Shown: positions 1-10,872, numbered from the stretch's first letter. The stretch is 64,000 nucleotides of DNA from Flaccisagitta enflata (GCA_965153355.1 OZ231128.1:13950001-14014000), one strand, 5' to 3'. The notes: generated from the letters alone by a model not told the origin. Numbers and translations are program-made.

Positions 1-807
1 AAATTATTCACACAACAATCCCAGCAATAGAAAAAATAAATAATTTTCACCTGTTAGCTTCAAGCGCCAATGACCAGAAAGAGTATCAGATGAGTGTATT
101 GAATGGTGGTGGGGCCTAATCCAAATATCCCTCACATCCATCTTATCTTCCCATTGTAAAAGGCTCATGCAACCAACAGCCTAAAATCAAAATCCTTTCC
201 ACTGACTGAGACCATTCCCTGAAACATCTCATGTCAACCCAAAAATATAAAAGATCTGAAGTAGTTGGCATATCCTTTATATTTATTATAAACAAATTAC
301 TAAAGGATGATTTAGCTTTCTACCTAAGGATAATTTGAATACCAAAGGCAATGTTTTTAAAAACCATACCATTAGAGGCAAGAATCGAGAATCAACCATT
401 TGGGATTGTCGGCATTCTGTACCATGACACTGAAATCTATGAAAGTTGGACAACATTACTACTCAACCCCTATCTTACCGAAGGATGAGAGCTTTTGGAG
501 CTCTCAATGGTGTTTAGTCCAGACCCATCACAACTATCCTTAGTATTCAATAACAACTATGACCATCTTACCATTATCATGAAATTATTCAAAAAAACAA
601 TCCCAACAATAAAAAAAATTGATAATTTTCACCTGTTTGCTTCAAGTGCCAATGACAAGAACAAGGCCTTGAGATGTCCAATAGATGCGTCCTCTTTAAA
701 TGTAAGATATTTTCTTACAAATTATTAAGATATAAAGATATTAAGATATAATGATTTGAAAATATAAAGATACAGAGATAAAGACAAAAATGAAAAATAT
801 AAACTGA

Positions 808-1135
808 TTCCTCCCTCCCCCACCCCCACGCCTCCCTCCTCCCCACGCCTCCCCACCCTCCCCCCACGCCCTCCTCCCCCTTCCCCCTCTGCCTCCCCAC
901 CCCTCCCCCACGCCTCCCCCACCCTCCCCCCACGCCTCCCCTCCTCCCCCCACGCCTCCCCACCCCTCCCACGCCTCCTCCTCTCCCCTGGCCCCACCTC
1001 GCCCGCCTCCACCTCCCCACCCCCTCTCCCCACGCCTCCCCACGCCTCCCCACTGCGCCTCCCCACCTCCCCCACGCCTCCCCACCCCTCCCCCACGCCT
1101 CCCCAGCCCTCCCCCCACGCCTCCCCCGCCTCATC
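808..1135. repeat. C-rich minisatellite (CCTCCCC-ACGCCTCC type)
   Basis: About 330 bp made almost wholly of short CCTCCCCAC / CCCCACGCCTCC units on the + strand. Long open frames on the minus strand here (Gly/Arg-rich) are composition artefacts. Confidence 0.85.
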
Positions 1136-1137
1136 CT

Positions 1138-1612
1138 CACAAAGAGACATGAAGGGATTTGGAGAGACATGAAGAGACATGAGGAAACATGAGGAAGAAA
1201 CATGAGGAGACATATAGAGACATGAAGAGACATGAGAGACATGAGAGACCTAAGAGACCTAAGAGACCTAAGAGATAGAAGAGACATAAGAGACATAAGA
1301 TGTAAGTGATGTAAGAGACATAAGAGACATAAGAGATATATGAGACACAAGAGATATATAGGATATATAAGAGACATAAAGGAGACATACAGGAGAAAAA
1401 AGAGAGGAGACAAAGAGACATGAGATATAAGAGACATAAGATAACTAAGATATGTAAGAGAAATAAGAGACATGAGAGACATAAGAGACATATAGGAGAC
1501 AATAGATACAAAAGAGACAAAAGAGACGTAAGAGATGAAAAAGATAAAAGAAATATAAGCGACATGAAGAGAGAAGAAGAGAAATGAGGAGAAAACCTTG
1601 AAAATCGCGTTT
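1138..1612. repeat. GAGACATAA/GAGACATGA minisatellite
   Basis: About 475 bp of roughly 9-bp GAGACATGA / GAGACATAA / GAGACCTAA units, purine-rich on the + strand, adjoining the C-rich array. It ends near a block of GACAGACAGACA at 1630-1670. Confidence 0.85.
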
Positions 1613-1682
1613 TAGAATTTTCGCGTGACACTCAGACAGACAGACATTCAGACAGACTGACAGACAGATAGACCTACCAAGG

Positions 1683-1724
1683 GACATACCCTCTTATAGA
1701 GATACAAGGACGCATCTAAAAGTA
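1683..1724 (-). repeat. AGATGCG-hairpin element terminus
   Basis: Inverse copy of the 6415-6460 family: read on the minus strand it gives TTTTAGATGCGTCCTTGTATC then CTCTATAAGAGGGTATGTCCC. The hairpin is slightly decayed. Confidence 0.6.
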
Positions 1725-2084
1725 TCAGATGAGTAAGAAACATGGTGTATAATCCAAGCTGATCTCTACATCCATCTGATTTTCCTGTATTGAAAGGCTC
1801 ATGCAACCAACAGCCTAAAATCATGTCAATATCCTTCCAGTGATTGACTATTTCCTGAAAATATCTATTAAGTTGTCTTAAAAATATAAATGTTTGCTTT
1901 TTAAATAATGATTAGATACAAAATCAACATTTTAGTAATTTAGTGGTTTACACTCACGCTAAGAAAGCCATAGTCTTATTATCTTTCTGCCAAACTTTTG
2001 CCCTCCATCACCACACGTACTATTAGATAAAATTTAGAGTAATATTAGAAATGTTCACTTGCACTGGTAATCAGAGAAAATAGG

Positions 2085-2425
2085 GTTGAGTTAAATGAGT
2101 GATGAGCCTACTTCTCAAAATCATCAACGAGACAACCAGCTATGCTCACTGTCAGAAGTTTTACATTTATATCACAAGTGGTGTGGTTATTTATCTGCTT
2201 TGCACGAAAAAAGAGCCATCTCAATGAGCTAAATGGGAAGAAAGATTTGAAAAACCCCTCACAGATGAGCAGCTCTGCTCACTGACATACTTTCTGTATT
2301 TACTGTTAAATGTCTATCAAGTCAGACTGCTTTATTGTGATTTTGTAATAAAAAAAATCAACTATAATAATGAGCTAAAACGCTCAAATCATTCTCACAG
2401 AAGAGCAGCTGGCAACATGTTTTCC
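2085..2425 (-). repeat. About 130-bp satellite related to 42.9-43.2 kb
   Basis: Three diverged units contain GAGCTAAA, CTCACAGATGAGCAGCT and GCTCACTGACATA. The same motifs, reverse complemented, form the array at 42885-43230, so one ancestral satellite is present twice in opposite orientation. Confidence 0.55.
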
Positions 2426-2607
2426 TTTGTATTTGTAGCAAGCTCTAAACAAATTACAAACTTAGGTGCACTCCTTAATTGATCCTACACAAAATCATAA
2501 AAATTCAAAAAAAATTTAATCTGAATTTTTTATAAATAAATCTTTGAAAAATCATAGCGCAAAAAGTATTTGTTGTAGAGCATCCTGCTTGGCGCCAATT
2601 GAAAGAG

Positions 2608-2786
2608 AACCAGGCTGGATATATGGCTACTAAAGTTGCGTGCGGGTGGGCAGGGGCCATATTTGAGGTCACCAGATCATTTTGGGCAGGAGCAGTGAGG
2701 TCAAAGAAAAAAAATAATAAAAAATTGTTAAGTGTGACCAACAGAAGGACAAAGAGGGTTATAGAGTCGCGTGCACGCGACTAATT
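2608..2786 (+). mobile_element. Helentron/HINE-like interspersed element, copy 1
   Basis: The 5' end reads AGGCTGGATATATGGCTACT then a diverged AGTTGCGTGCGGGTGGGCAG. The 3' end is GGTTATAGAGTCGCGTGCACGCGACTAA, containing a perfect 18-bp palindrome. The middle is A-rich with remnants of ACCAACAGAAGGAC. It is about 180 bp, a near-complete short copy. Confidence 0.6.
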
Positions 2787-2789
2787 ATC

Positions 2790-3200
2790 CAATTTACTTA
2801 CCCTGTAATTTTCATCGGAGGCCACATTTGGTTGATAGAGACACACAACTTTCGCATAAGAAAATGAAAACCATGCTCCTCTCGAATGTGTCCAAAAATC
2901 AAAGACTGACTCTGACTTTTTTCCCAATGAAGTTATTGAACAGACCTAACAAATGACGCCAAGCAGAGCCTCTTAGCTCTATTTGTTCAGATTTTATTTC
3001 AAAATTAGTGAAAATGATAATTCTAATCAATTGCTGAAAATTTCAGATAGAATGTGAATGCAGTATGTTTTATCTTGGTGTAGCTTTTTTTATGCATAAT
3101 TTGAAAAGAAAAATGTTGACTATTTTGAAGGTATTGCTCAGCGCTATCTTATGCCACCATGCAGAGACTTGTTGCTTTAATTGTTCAGATTCTATATAAA
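2790..3200. other. No gene recognised
   Basis: AT-rich spacer between two copies of the interspersed element. I see only short frames without recognisable motifs. Confidence 0.5.
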
Positions 3201-3388
3201 CAAGGCCTGATACACGGCTATCCAAGTCGCGTGCAGGTGGGCAGGGGCCGTAATTGAGGTCATCAGATCATTTAGGCAGGAGCTGTGAGGCCAAAAACCC
3301 AAAAAAAAGAAATGTGACACCAAGGGACCAACAGATGGACGGAGCGACAAAGCGGGGTGTAGAGTCGCGTAGCAGGCGACTAAAAAGG
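3201..3388 (+). mobile_element. Helentron/HINE-like interspersed element, copy 2
   Basis: It begins AACAAGGCCTGATACACGGC followed by CAAGTCGCGTGCAGGTGGGC, has the internal block TTTAGGCAGGAGCTGTGAGG, a GGACCAACAGATGGACGG microsatellite remnant, and ends TAGAGTCGCGTAGCAGGCGACTAAAA. About 187 bp. Confidence 0.7.
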
Positions 3389-3644
3389 GTGAGAATGTTG
3401 ATTCCTGGACATGGACAAAAAATGGTAAAAAGAGTCTGGAGGCAGACGACTTTAGAATACTTCAACACTCTCTGCCAAGGCTTACCCTCACAGATAAAAG
3501 CAGTTTTTCATCTCTCAAAAAGTCATAATAGATAATGAATGTGAATAATTTATTATTATTCAATTTGATACAAAATCTACCAACTCTTTTCATTAGGTGG
3601 GACTTTTATTTTTTCCAAGATAGTATGTAGAATTTTCAAAAATA

Positions 3645-5795
3645 ATGTATGTGATATACCCAAATCTTTTTCCTTACAATTGTTCAGATGCTACCTTTGG
3701 GGTACATTTAGAGACATTCTGGACATCCCTCATGGAATATAACATGGATGCAGTTCATTTGCTCTTGTGTTGTCTATGGATTTGCTCTGGCGGTCTGGTC
3801 CAATTCCTAACCGTCGTTACCAGCATGCGTCATCACGATTACCTCTCACATACTTGGAAATTCTTCATCGTCATTTCGTCACTGTTTCTCCTTGGTCCAA
3901 GCATGGTATATGCATTTGGCATCTGCGAAATTGTCTCATTCAAGCTGAGATTAAGCACGGCTCTTTCTACCGAACAGAAAGTTCAAGACATCTTGGAACG
4001 AGCCATGTCATTCGGAGCCAATGCTAAATTGGCTGAATTATTTTTCGAAAGTATTCCTCAATACCTGACGCAACTGCTTATGACTGGAGCCAAGGGTGAC
4101 GGAGGTGCCAAAGGGCTCACCCAGTTACAATTATTGTCAGTCCTATCGAGCGGAGTTGTCATTGCGCTTGGGGTGTCCACATGCGGCATTGAGGAATGCG
4201 GCATTGAGGATGGTGGAATGTTCCTATCTCGTCGACACTACAAGATCACTTCTCAACTGATTTTGATCTTTTACGTCTTAACGGAAATTGCATTTTGCGG
4301 AGGACTGAGTCGTTTTTCCTTCGCGATCAAACTTGAAAAGACTTTCCCCTTCATCTTTCTGTTAGTCATTGCAACCGTGATATCTGGCTTAGGAATGCTG
4401 CCCATCATCAACAACAAAGCAAAAGCTTCAAACGGAGAGGTTTGGCTTCTGGCTTTCAAGCTGTGCGTGTGGATTGCTATTATTGGTGTCTTTTTCTCAA
4501 GCGGCACATTGGAGGAAATCAAAATAGCCCTGGAAGTCAATGGCGTCTTTGAATTATTTGTTGTCACCATGACCCTCACCTCCATGTTGAATTTCACGCT
4601 TGGGTTTCTCCTGCACAGATACAAGTCTGACTTGAAATGCTACGATTGGCTTGAAAGTATCCTCAATCAAATCATCAACATCATTTCTGCGAGATTCTCT
4701 GTCGAAGCCGAATCAACGAGTGGTTGGCTTGATAGCAATATGAATGAAAGCCAATGCGAAACAGCGACAATTGACGCGAAGAACCCTTCAAGCACAGATA
4801 GCCTGAAGCATGAAGAAGGTGCAAATGGCTGCCGCGGTGGTGAAATGCCAGAGGAAGAAGGTCATGGTCACCCAGAATTAACAGATGTATTGGATGCAAC
4901 CACTGTGGATTTGCCATCGCCTCAAACTTCACCACATAGCACAGAGTTGTTTTTGATATCGCGTGGAGAGGTGGTCCAAGAGTCGGCATCCAGTAGTGAG
5001 GCACGTGAACAGGATCATGAAGGAACAACAAAGGCAGTAAAAGATGTAGGATCATGGTGTAAGGTTTTTCCACCTTTCCTCATCCTAATGTTCCTTTTGG
5101 CCTGTTTGTCGGCAATAGTATTGCATCCTTCTCCTCAAAAAGATCTCTACCACGTCGATCTCTACCACGTCCAATTTTACCCAAGCTGTTTCAAAGGAAA
5201 AGGTTTTCCAGTCGTCTCTGCCTCAAAAGAGGGAGGGAAAGGTTCCATCTGCATAAAAAGGAAATCACCTTTGGAAATCATAGATTTGGCAGAAGTCATT
5301 GGCAAGTCTTTGAAATTAGATTTGACCAAGAGCTTCTTGGTTGGAGATGTTCCGTTTGCAGGATATGAACATGATTCACTAAAGTCTCCATATTTCTATG
5401 CATCATGCAAAGGAAACGAACAAAACCTGATATACTGTAAACATGAAGGTTTAAATGTTGATCTTCCATCATATTGTTATGAAGGAGACAGTCGTTTTTA
5501 CATGAGCGAAACCCAAGAAATTGGCACATATTTCTACTTCGTTTACAATAAAAAGAAAAACTACTCAGAATCAGTTCGAACATGCAATGAAATGAAGCAG
5601 CATTCAAAACGAATCTACGGCTCATTAATCATCGATAGAGAAGATTTTGATGTGATAAAGAAAAATAATCTGCTGGAAAAAATGAATCATACTTTCTGGA
5701 ATACTCATGCAAAATGGAATCTTTCAGAAAAGCTTAGTTTCATATGCAAAATTTACCACAAAGGTGTGCTACAGTATGTTTCAACTCGTTTGTAA
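3645..5795 (+). CDS. XK-related membrane protein with SRCR-like and C-type-lectin-like ectodomain
   Basis: Intronless 716-residue frame starting at the first ATG. Residues about 30-325 hold 6-8 hydrophobic segments and the XK/XKR hallmark FFESIPQYLTQLL (residues about 132-144), the signature of the family that includes apoptotic phospholipid scramblases. Residues 330-470 are hydrophilic and acidic, probably cytoplasmic. A further membrane span lies at about 473-494. The following region has a partial SRCR-like block (YASCKGNEQNLIYC near 585) and a lectin-like block (YFYFVYNKKKNYSESVRTC near 629, ending FICKIYHKG near 707). XKR proteins are usually 350-700 residues without such ectodomains, so this is an unusual fusion. 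Its last eight or so codons and stop come from a MITE (5772-6329). XKR identity is quite secure; the SRCR and lectin calls are tentative. Function is inferred from family only. Confidence 0.75.
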   Translation: MYVIYPNLFPYNCSDATFGVHLETFWTSLMEYNMDAVHLLLCCLWICSGGLVQFLTVVTSMRHHDYLSHTWKFFIVISSLFLLGPSMVYAFGICEIVSFKLRLSTALSTEQKVQDILERAMSFGANAKLAELFFESIPQYLTQLLMTGAKGDGGAKGLTQLQLLSVLSSGVVIALGVSTCGIEECGIEDGGMFLSRRHYKITSQLILIFYVLTEIAFCGGLSRFSFAIKLEKTFPFIFLLVIATVISGLGMLPIINNKAKASNGEVWLLAFKLCVWIAIIGVFFSSGTLEEIKIALEVNGVFELFVVTMTLTSMLNFTLGFLLHRYKSDLKCYDWLESILNQIINIISARFSVEAESTSGWLDSNMNESQCETATIDAKNPSSTDSLKHEEGANGCRGGEMPEEEGHGHPELTDVLDATTVDLPSPQTSPHSTELFLISRGEVVQESASSSEAREQDHEGTTKAVKDVGSWCKVFPPFLILMFLLACLSAIVLHPSPQKDLYHVDLYHVQFYPSCFKGKGFPVVSASKEGGKGSICIKRKSPLEIIDLAEVIGKSLKLDLTKSFLVGDVPFAGYEHDSLKSPYFYASCKGNEQNLIYCKHEGLNVDLPSYCYEGDSRFYMSETQEIGTYFYFVYNKKKNYSESVRTCNEMKQHSKRIYGSLIIDREDFDVIKKNNLLEKMNHTFWNTHAKWNLSEKLSFICKIYHKGVLQYVSTRL

Positions 5796-6329
5796 CATTA
5801 TACAACGGCACAATTCAAAAAGTAATAGAGATAACTTAATTCTGAAAGAAGTATCTGGAAGGTTATTGTTCGGCATTTTATACTGAACAATTCTCAGGGA
5901 TTTTCTAAGAAATTTGATACTTTTCACACTCTGAGAAAATTGATTCAAAATATGTATAAAACATTATTTTTCTCTCTGTTTTTCAATAAATTACATCTAT
6001 AGACAATTTTCTCTCTATTTTCCTAATTTACATTAAAATATTTTATATTTGAAACCTATCTTGTATGAAAATCTCAAAATTCTTTCAGAATTAAAGCAAG
6101 ATAAGTAAACAATTTTTCTCACTAAACTTTATTTTAACTTACTTTGCAAAGCATCATTTTTAGTTTATGATATGTTAAAGGGATTAAACTTTTCCAAAAA
6201 ATCACAGGGATCAATCATCATAAAATGCCAAACTATTGCCTATAAAAAGCTTATATCAGAACTAAATTATCACTATTACTTTTAAAGTTATGCCGTTGTA
6301 TAATGTTACAAACAAGTTGAAACATACTG
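5772..6329. mobile_element. Tc1/mariner-like MITE (CAGT...ACTG, TA target)
   Basis: The left end CAGTATGTTTCAACTCGTTT and right end AACAAGTTGAAACATACTG are inverted repeats continuing for about 85 bp, including the shared block GTAACATTATACAACGGCA. Both ends are flanked by TA. Length is 558 bp. The left TIR overlaps the last codons and TAA stop of the XK-related gene, and an AATAAA at about 5985 inside the element could serve as its polyadenylation signal. Confidence 0.85.
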
Positions 6330-6414
6330 TATTTGTTTGCATGCATAACCTCATTGGTTAAATATCCTTCCTTCTCTCTTCCCCTACATATTCTCTCTTA
6401 TTGCTTTTTGTTCT

Positions 6415-6462
6415 TTTTAGATGCGTCCTCGCATCTCTATAAGAGGGTGTGTCCCTTGGGTT
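6415..6462 (+). repeat. AGATGCG-hairpin element terminus
   Basis: TTTTTAGATGCGTCCTCGCATCT followed by CTATAAGAGGGTGTGTCCC. AGATGCG and CGCATCT form a 7-bp stem. It has the same order of parts as the AGTCGCGTG family ends: T run, TAG, palindrome, CTCTATA, then GTCC. Confidence 0.65.
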
Positions 6463-6929
6463 GTCTGTAGGAATTTTTATGGTTTTCTCATCATTGTGTT
6501 CCACGAAAGTGGAACACTACAGGGTGTCCCAAGTCAGTTGCAATATAAAGAATCGACATATCCCTGCTTCTAGGTCCTCAAATCAGTTTCTGAAAAAAAA
6601 AACTATAAAGATCTTGGTCTGCACTTTTTGCATGAAAAATTTTATGAAAATCGGACAGTTTGTTTAGAGGCCATATTTCTTTGAAATATACAAGTGATTT
6701 CTGACCATGTCTTTTCTTGGTTTTTTACTTTTTGCCGTGCTTTGAAGTAGCTGTCTTTAACTACTTGTCAATTGTTAACCAATTGAACTAAACCCCTGCG
6801 ATTGGTCTCAGATGGCAGATAATTTGTCCGAGATTATAGTTCAGTAAAAAAATCTGACAATTTTCTAAGATTTTGTAAGATTTTCATTGATTTTTTCCAT
6901 ATTTCCAATTTTGAATTTAAAAATGTTTG

Positions 6930-7133
6930 ACAACAAGGCCAACACCTAAAAGTCGCGTGCGAGATTTACAGATTGACTTTTAATGACTCAGTTTACTCTT
7001 AAATGACTTCAAATGACTTGAAGAAATAAAGTTGATAAAAAAAAGTAAAAGTGTGACAGACCAACCCACCAACCAACTGACCAATGGACGGATGGACAAA
7101 GCAGGGTGTAAAGTTGCGTGCACGCGACTAAAA
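6930..7133 (+). mobile_element. Helentron/HINE-like element, second subfamily
   Basis: The 5' end AACAAGGCCAACACCTAAAAG TCGCGTGCGAG differs from copies 1-2 (AACACCT in place of GATACACGGC). The middle has TGACTT/AATGACTC repeats. The 3' end is CAGGGTGTAAAGTTGCGTGC then ACGCGACTAAAAA, preceded by GACCAACCCACCAACCAAC. About 204 bp. Confidence 0.7.
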
Positions 7134-7398
7134 ATCGTCAATAAAGTCACAAATAGGTGAGGTCTGGTGTATGAGATATTAGCTTATTTATATAGTAATA
7201 TATTACTAGGACAGCCCCTGCAAAGTTCGAATAAAATCTGAAGTCTGGTTTATAAGATATTAGCTTATTGATGTAGTCATATGTTACTAGGGCTTCAGCA
7301 ATTTATATAAAAGACTGAATTTCATATAGAAGATTGAATTTTATTAAGCAGATTGAATTTTTTTACTAGGTCATTCATTACATTCTGATAACCATTAT

Positions 7399-7662
7399 TA
7401 GATGCGTCCTCGCATCTCTATAAGAGGGTTCGTCCGTCCGTCCGTCCGTCCGTGACCCATACCTCCAAAATCCCGCTTATCCATCTCCTATCACTCACCA
7501 ACCACCCCTGGTCATTTTTAGATGCGTCCTCACATCTCTATAAGAGGGTTTGTCCGTCCATCCGTCCGTGAACCACACCTCCAAAATCCCGTTGATTCAT
7601 CTCCTATCACTCACCAACCACCCCTGGTCATTTTTAGATGCGTCCTCGCATCTCTTGAGTTG
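7399..7662 (+). repeat. Tandem AGATGCG-hairpin units
   Basis: Two and a half units of about 117 bp, each beginning TTTTTAGATGCGTCCTCGCATC with CTATAAGAGGGTT(C/T)GTCCGTCC, then ACCTCCAAAATCCCG and ACCACCCCTGGTCATT. The (GTCC)n length differs between units. Confidence 0.75.
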
Positions 7663-8146
7663 CACCGTTTCAATCACTGTGTGGATCTTGCCCCCATCCC
7701 TCCCACTTCCTAAATTCAATTATTTTAAAAATAATCCGTCTGCATTCCCCTTAAAAAGTTCATTAAAGTTTTGTTACTGTGCCTTATCTTTTTTCACCCA
7801 TTTATTTCAAAAAAAATCTTTTCATCCTTTGCTAGTTCCCTTTTGCCTCTTGATATTTTTAAGATTATGTTGATAAAAAGTCATTGAAAGCCAGATGAAA
7901 AATGTCTAGGATCAGCACTGCAATATGCAAAACTCATCAAAGCAATGATCTCATGACTTAATCAAGAAGATTTGTTGATATTGCTTACTGCCACAATAGC
8001 TCAATGTATCTTTCAAAGATCTATCTATAAATCCAGTCACACCCCCAAAATTATCTCGGCTCAGAGCACAGCTAGGACGCATCGTTGCCCTTTTGGGCTT
8101 GTTTTTTCTTCTTTAGGTTTGCCATCATGGATTTCACAATTCAATA
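7663..8146. other. No gene recognised
   Basis: AT-rich sequence with no feature that I can support. Confidence 0.5.
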
Positions 8147-8174
8147 ATTGCAGTCCCCAGTCGGGGACTGCAAT
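8147..8174. repeat. Perfect 12-bp-stem hairpin
   Basis: ATTGCAGTCCCC and GGGGACTGCAAT are perfect inverted repeats separated by AGTC. They may mark the end of another element; no second end was identified. Confidence 0.7.
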
Positions 8175-8187
8175 TTTGAAGCTTTTT

Positions 8188-8331
8188 CGTTCATTCATTC
8201 CTTTTTTCATTCATTCATTCACTCATTCACTCATTCATTCACATATTCCTTCACATATTCATTCACTCATTCACTCTACCATTCACTTATTCTTTCTTTC
8301 CTTCTTTTTTATCTTTCCTTCTCTCTTTGTT

Positions 8332-8366
<35 letters not shown>

Positions 8367-8405
8367 CTCTCTATTACTTTCTTTCTTTCTTTCTTTCGCT
8401 GTTAC
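8188..8405. repeat. TTCA and TTTC microsatellites
   Basis: Degenerate (TTCA)n/(TCAT)n at 8188-8300 passes into (TTTC)n at 8325-8410. Confidence 0.85.
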
Positions 8406-8530
8406 TTTCTTTTCTTCATCTATGCCTTTTTTGGGCAGCGGCCCCAAAGGAGTCGATGACCTATCCTACTATCTGGGCGGAAAAAATCTTTCGGTATGTT
8501 TAAATGCGTATCTCAGGTTAGAATCAACCA

Positions 8531-8806
8531 ATGATAAAAAAAATGGTGAGACAATTAAAGCCCTTCAAATTTGCAAGAGATTTACGCAAACCGCATCCCC
8601 TCTTGCTCTATGTGTTTAAGAGCTATTTAACTTTGACTGAAATACTTCAGTTTCACTTTTGCCATTTCTACATAATCTTCTGATGATATCTTTTCACTCT
8701 TTTTTTAATTACTTCTAAACGCGTTGAGCTAGACAGATGCGGTTTGCATGGGCTGCTTGCAAATTTGAAGGGCTTCATTTATGTCACCAATTTTTTGATG
8801 ATTTCA
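8531..8806. repeat. Imperfect inverted repeat
   Basis: Arms at about 8531-8605 and 8733-8806 share the inverted block GCCCTTCAAATTTGCAAG and GCAAACCGCATC. It resembles a small decayed foldback element, preceded at 8436 by the GGCAGCGGCCCC repeat. Confidence 0.6.
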
Positions 8807-8809
8807 TGA

Positions 8810-9365
8810 TTCTTTTGAAAGCTGTGAGTTTAAATGTAGAAAAAAAAATGGATAGAAAAATCACGAAAGATTTGGCAAATCTTCACTCTTAAGTACCTCG
8901 AACAGCTCTACAAGTTGCTTCTGAAACAAATGGCTGCCCTGATTCAGTCATAGGGAGCTCACACTAATTATCAATGGATATGTAATTGATTTGTTTTCAT
9001 TTTTAGGCCAATGAATACAATTTTAACATTGGCCTTTTTTTTTACTTATCTTTTTTTTTCTTTTTGTTCTTTTAAACCATTATTATCCATACAGTGCAGT
9101 GGTCTGTCCCATCTTTCCGCATATCACTTCGTCAAGCTACCTTATTTTAGGGCTGTTGTGCATTTTGTGTCTGTGTGTGTAGTGTGTGCGTATGTGTGTT
9201 TGTGTGTGTTTGTGTCGTTGAAATGTTTCTTTTCTTTTGTTGCAATCTTTGTTGCAGGAGAACTGGGAGTGGTGCAACTCTAAAAGGCGGTTTGAACTTT
9301 GCCCAATTATTAGCATAAAGTCATGATTTATGCTAAAGAAATCGCTGACATATTGAAAATGAGCA
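8810..9365. other. No gene recognised
   Basis: AT-rich sequence with a short GTGTGTGT patch near 9165-9210. No supported gene. Confidence 0.5.
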
Positions 9366-9369
9366 CTTT

Positions 9370-9496
9370 CTCTCCTTCTCTCTCTCTCGCTATTTCTCTC
9401 TCTCTATTTCTCTCTCTTTCTTTCTTTCTTCTTTTTCTTTCTTTCTTTCTTTCTTTCTCTCTCCTCTCTCTCTATCTCTCATATCTCTCTCTCTCT

Positions 9497-9582
<86 letters not shown>

Positions 9583-9593
9583 ATATGTTTCTG

Positions 9594-9658
<65 letters not shown>

Positions 9659-9667
9659 ACTCTCTCG

Positions 9668-9727
<60 letters not shown>

Positions 9728-9735
9728 CTCTCTCT
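9370..9735. repeat. Compound (CT)n / (TTTC)n / (TA)n microsatellite
   Basis: CT-rich at 9370-9498, (TA)n at 9498-9620 interrupted by TTTTATATGTTTCTG, then (CT)n at 9627-9735. Confidence 0.9.
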
Positions 9736-9809
9736 TCTGGCCTGAGGAAGAAAAAGAGCAGGGGAGGAACGAAATGGGCAACATCAGGTTGAACTTGAGG
9801 TTCTTGATA

Positions 9810-9952
9810 GTATGTATGTATGTATGTGAGTATGTATGTATGTATGTATGTATGTATGTATGTATGTATGTATGTATGTATGTATGTATGTATGTATGTA
9901 TGTATTTATGTATGTATGTAAGTATGTATTTATGTATGTATGTAAGTATGTA
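9810..9952. repeat. (GTAT)n microsatellite
   Basis: About 140 bp of GTAT/TATG units with a few TTAT and TAAG variants. Confidence 0.95.
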
Positions 9953-10031
9953 CAGTACGGTGGGAGCAATAAGGGCAGTACAAAGAGGGCCTTCTATATT
10001 CTCATTGTTTGAAGGAAGAACTTAAAGCTTT

Positions 10032-10310
10032 AGTTTTTCTGAAAGCTGATGGTCCAAGATATTGGGTGAATATTAAATCTAACATCAAGTGATTTAAAAG
10101 AAAACTGAGAATTGATACTCAGTTGTTGCATGCGGTGCAATAGCTCTGTTTGTAGAGTGCTGAACTTAATTTAAGCTATTTCTTCTCTTCAGAGTTACAG
10201 GTTCGATTCCTGAGAGCTGTTGCACTTTTTTTCTTTTTGGTCAAGAGTTACAGCTAGAGGTGTAAAACTATATTCACTCAAAGCTATTGCCCATCAGCTT
10301 TCAGAAAAAC
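10032..10310. mobile_element. Palindrome-ended element carrying a tRNA-like core
   Basis: GTTTTTCTGAAAGCTGATGG near 10033 and its reverse complement CCATCAGCTTTCAGAAAAAC near 10290 bracket a tRNA-like segment (10134-10226). The arms are about 20 bp. No TSD was resolved. Confidence 0.5.
10134..10226 (+). ncRNA. tRNA-like sequence with Pol III boxes
   Basis: Box A-like TAGCTCTGTTTGTAGAG and a perfect box B GGTTCGATTCC are followed by a T run suited to Pol III termination. A 12-bp stem can form between GTGCAATAGCTC and GAGCTGTTGCAC. The anticodon-arm stem CTGAA/TTCAG encloses 23 nt, so the anticodon is ambiguous, and the 3' acceptor arm has about 6 extra bases. This is more likely a tRNA pseudogene or SINE head than a working tRNA. 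Confidence 0.4.
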
Positions 10311-10769
10311 CATGGTTCAAGCTACTTCATTAATATAGTGCAGCAGGAAATGACCCTCCATCTGAGATCCTCATTGCTTCCATCGTACTGTAGGTATGTA
10401 TGTATGTTTGTTATATGCATTTTTTGCGCGTTTATAGTTTTTGACTGTATTGCAATAAGAGGAAGAATGTAGGACTCGAATGTTACGTTTTGTGTGTGTG
10501 TGAGAGAGAGAGAGAGAGATGCTGACAGACACAGACACAGACCGACACACTTACTTAAAGAAACAAACAGACTTTATCTTTTTTCTTTTATTGATCAATA
10601 TTCAAAATCTTGAAAGAATGAAAATGTCCCAAAAGTAATGAATAAAAAGTTTGTTTGGTTTTTTGACTTCTGCCAAGACAGTAAAATAATTACGAGGAAA
10701 GACGTCAATAAAAAACAACCAAACCCGCAAAACCAACAAAAGTATATTTTTCAAAGCATGCGCAAAAAC

Positions 10770-10824
10770 ACGAACATACACGCACGCAGACACACACAAA
10801 CACACACGTACACACGCGCACGCA

Positions 10825-10872
<48 letters not shown>
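10770..10872. repeat. (CA)n microsatellite
   Basis: ACACGCAC-type imperfect start leads into pure (CA)n at 10825-10872. Confidence 0.95.

Larger units (their letters stand above)
1..1890. repeat. Degenerate dispersed direct repeats at left edge
   Basis: Bases 1-75 recur as a diverged direct copy at 581-660 (shared blocks AATTATTCA, CAATCCCA, TTTTCACCTGTT). Bases 85-250 recur at 1717-1885 (shared blocks GTATCAGATGAGT and AAAGGCTCATGCAACCAACA). No coding potential is apparent. The window starts inside this repeat, so its full unit is not visible. Confidence 0.6.

Noticed and set aside
715-1631. Long minus-strand open frames rich in Gly/Arg or Ser/Leu
   Set aside because: They lie fully in two minisatellites; composition and frame redundancy show they are artefacts.
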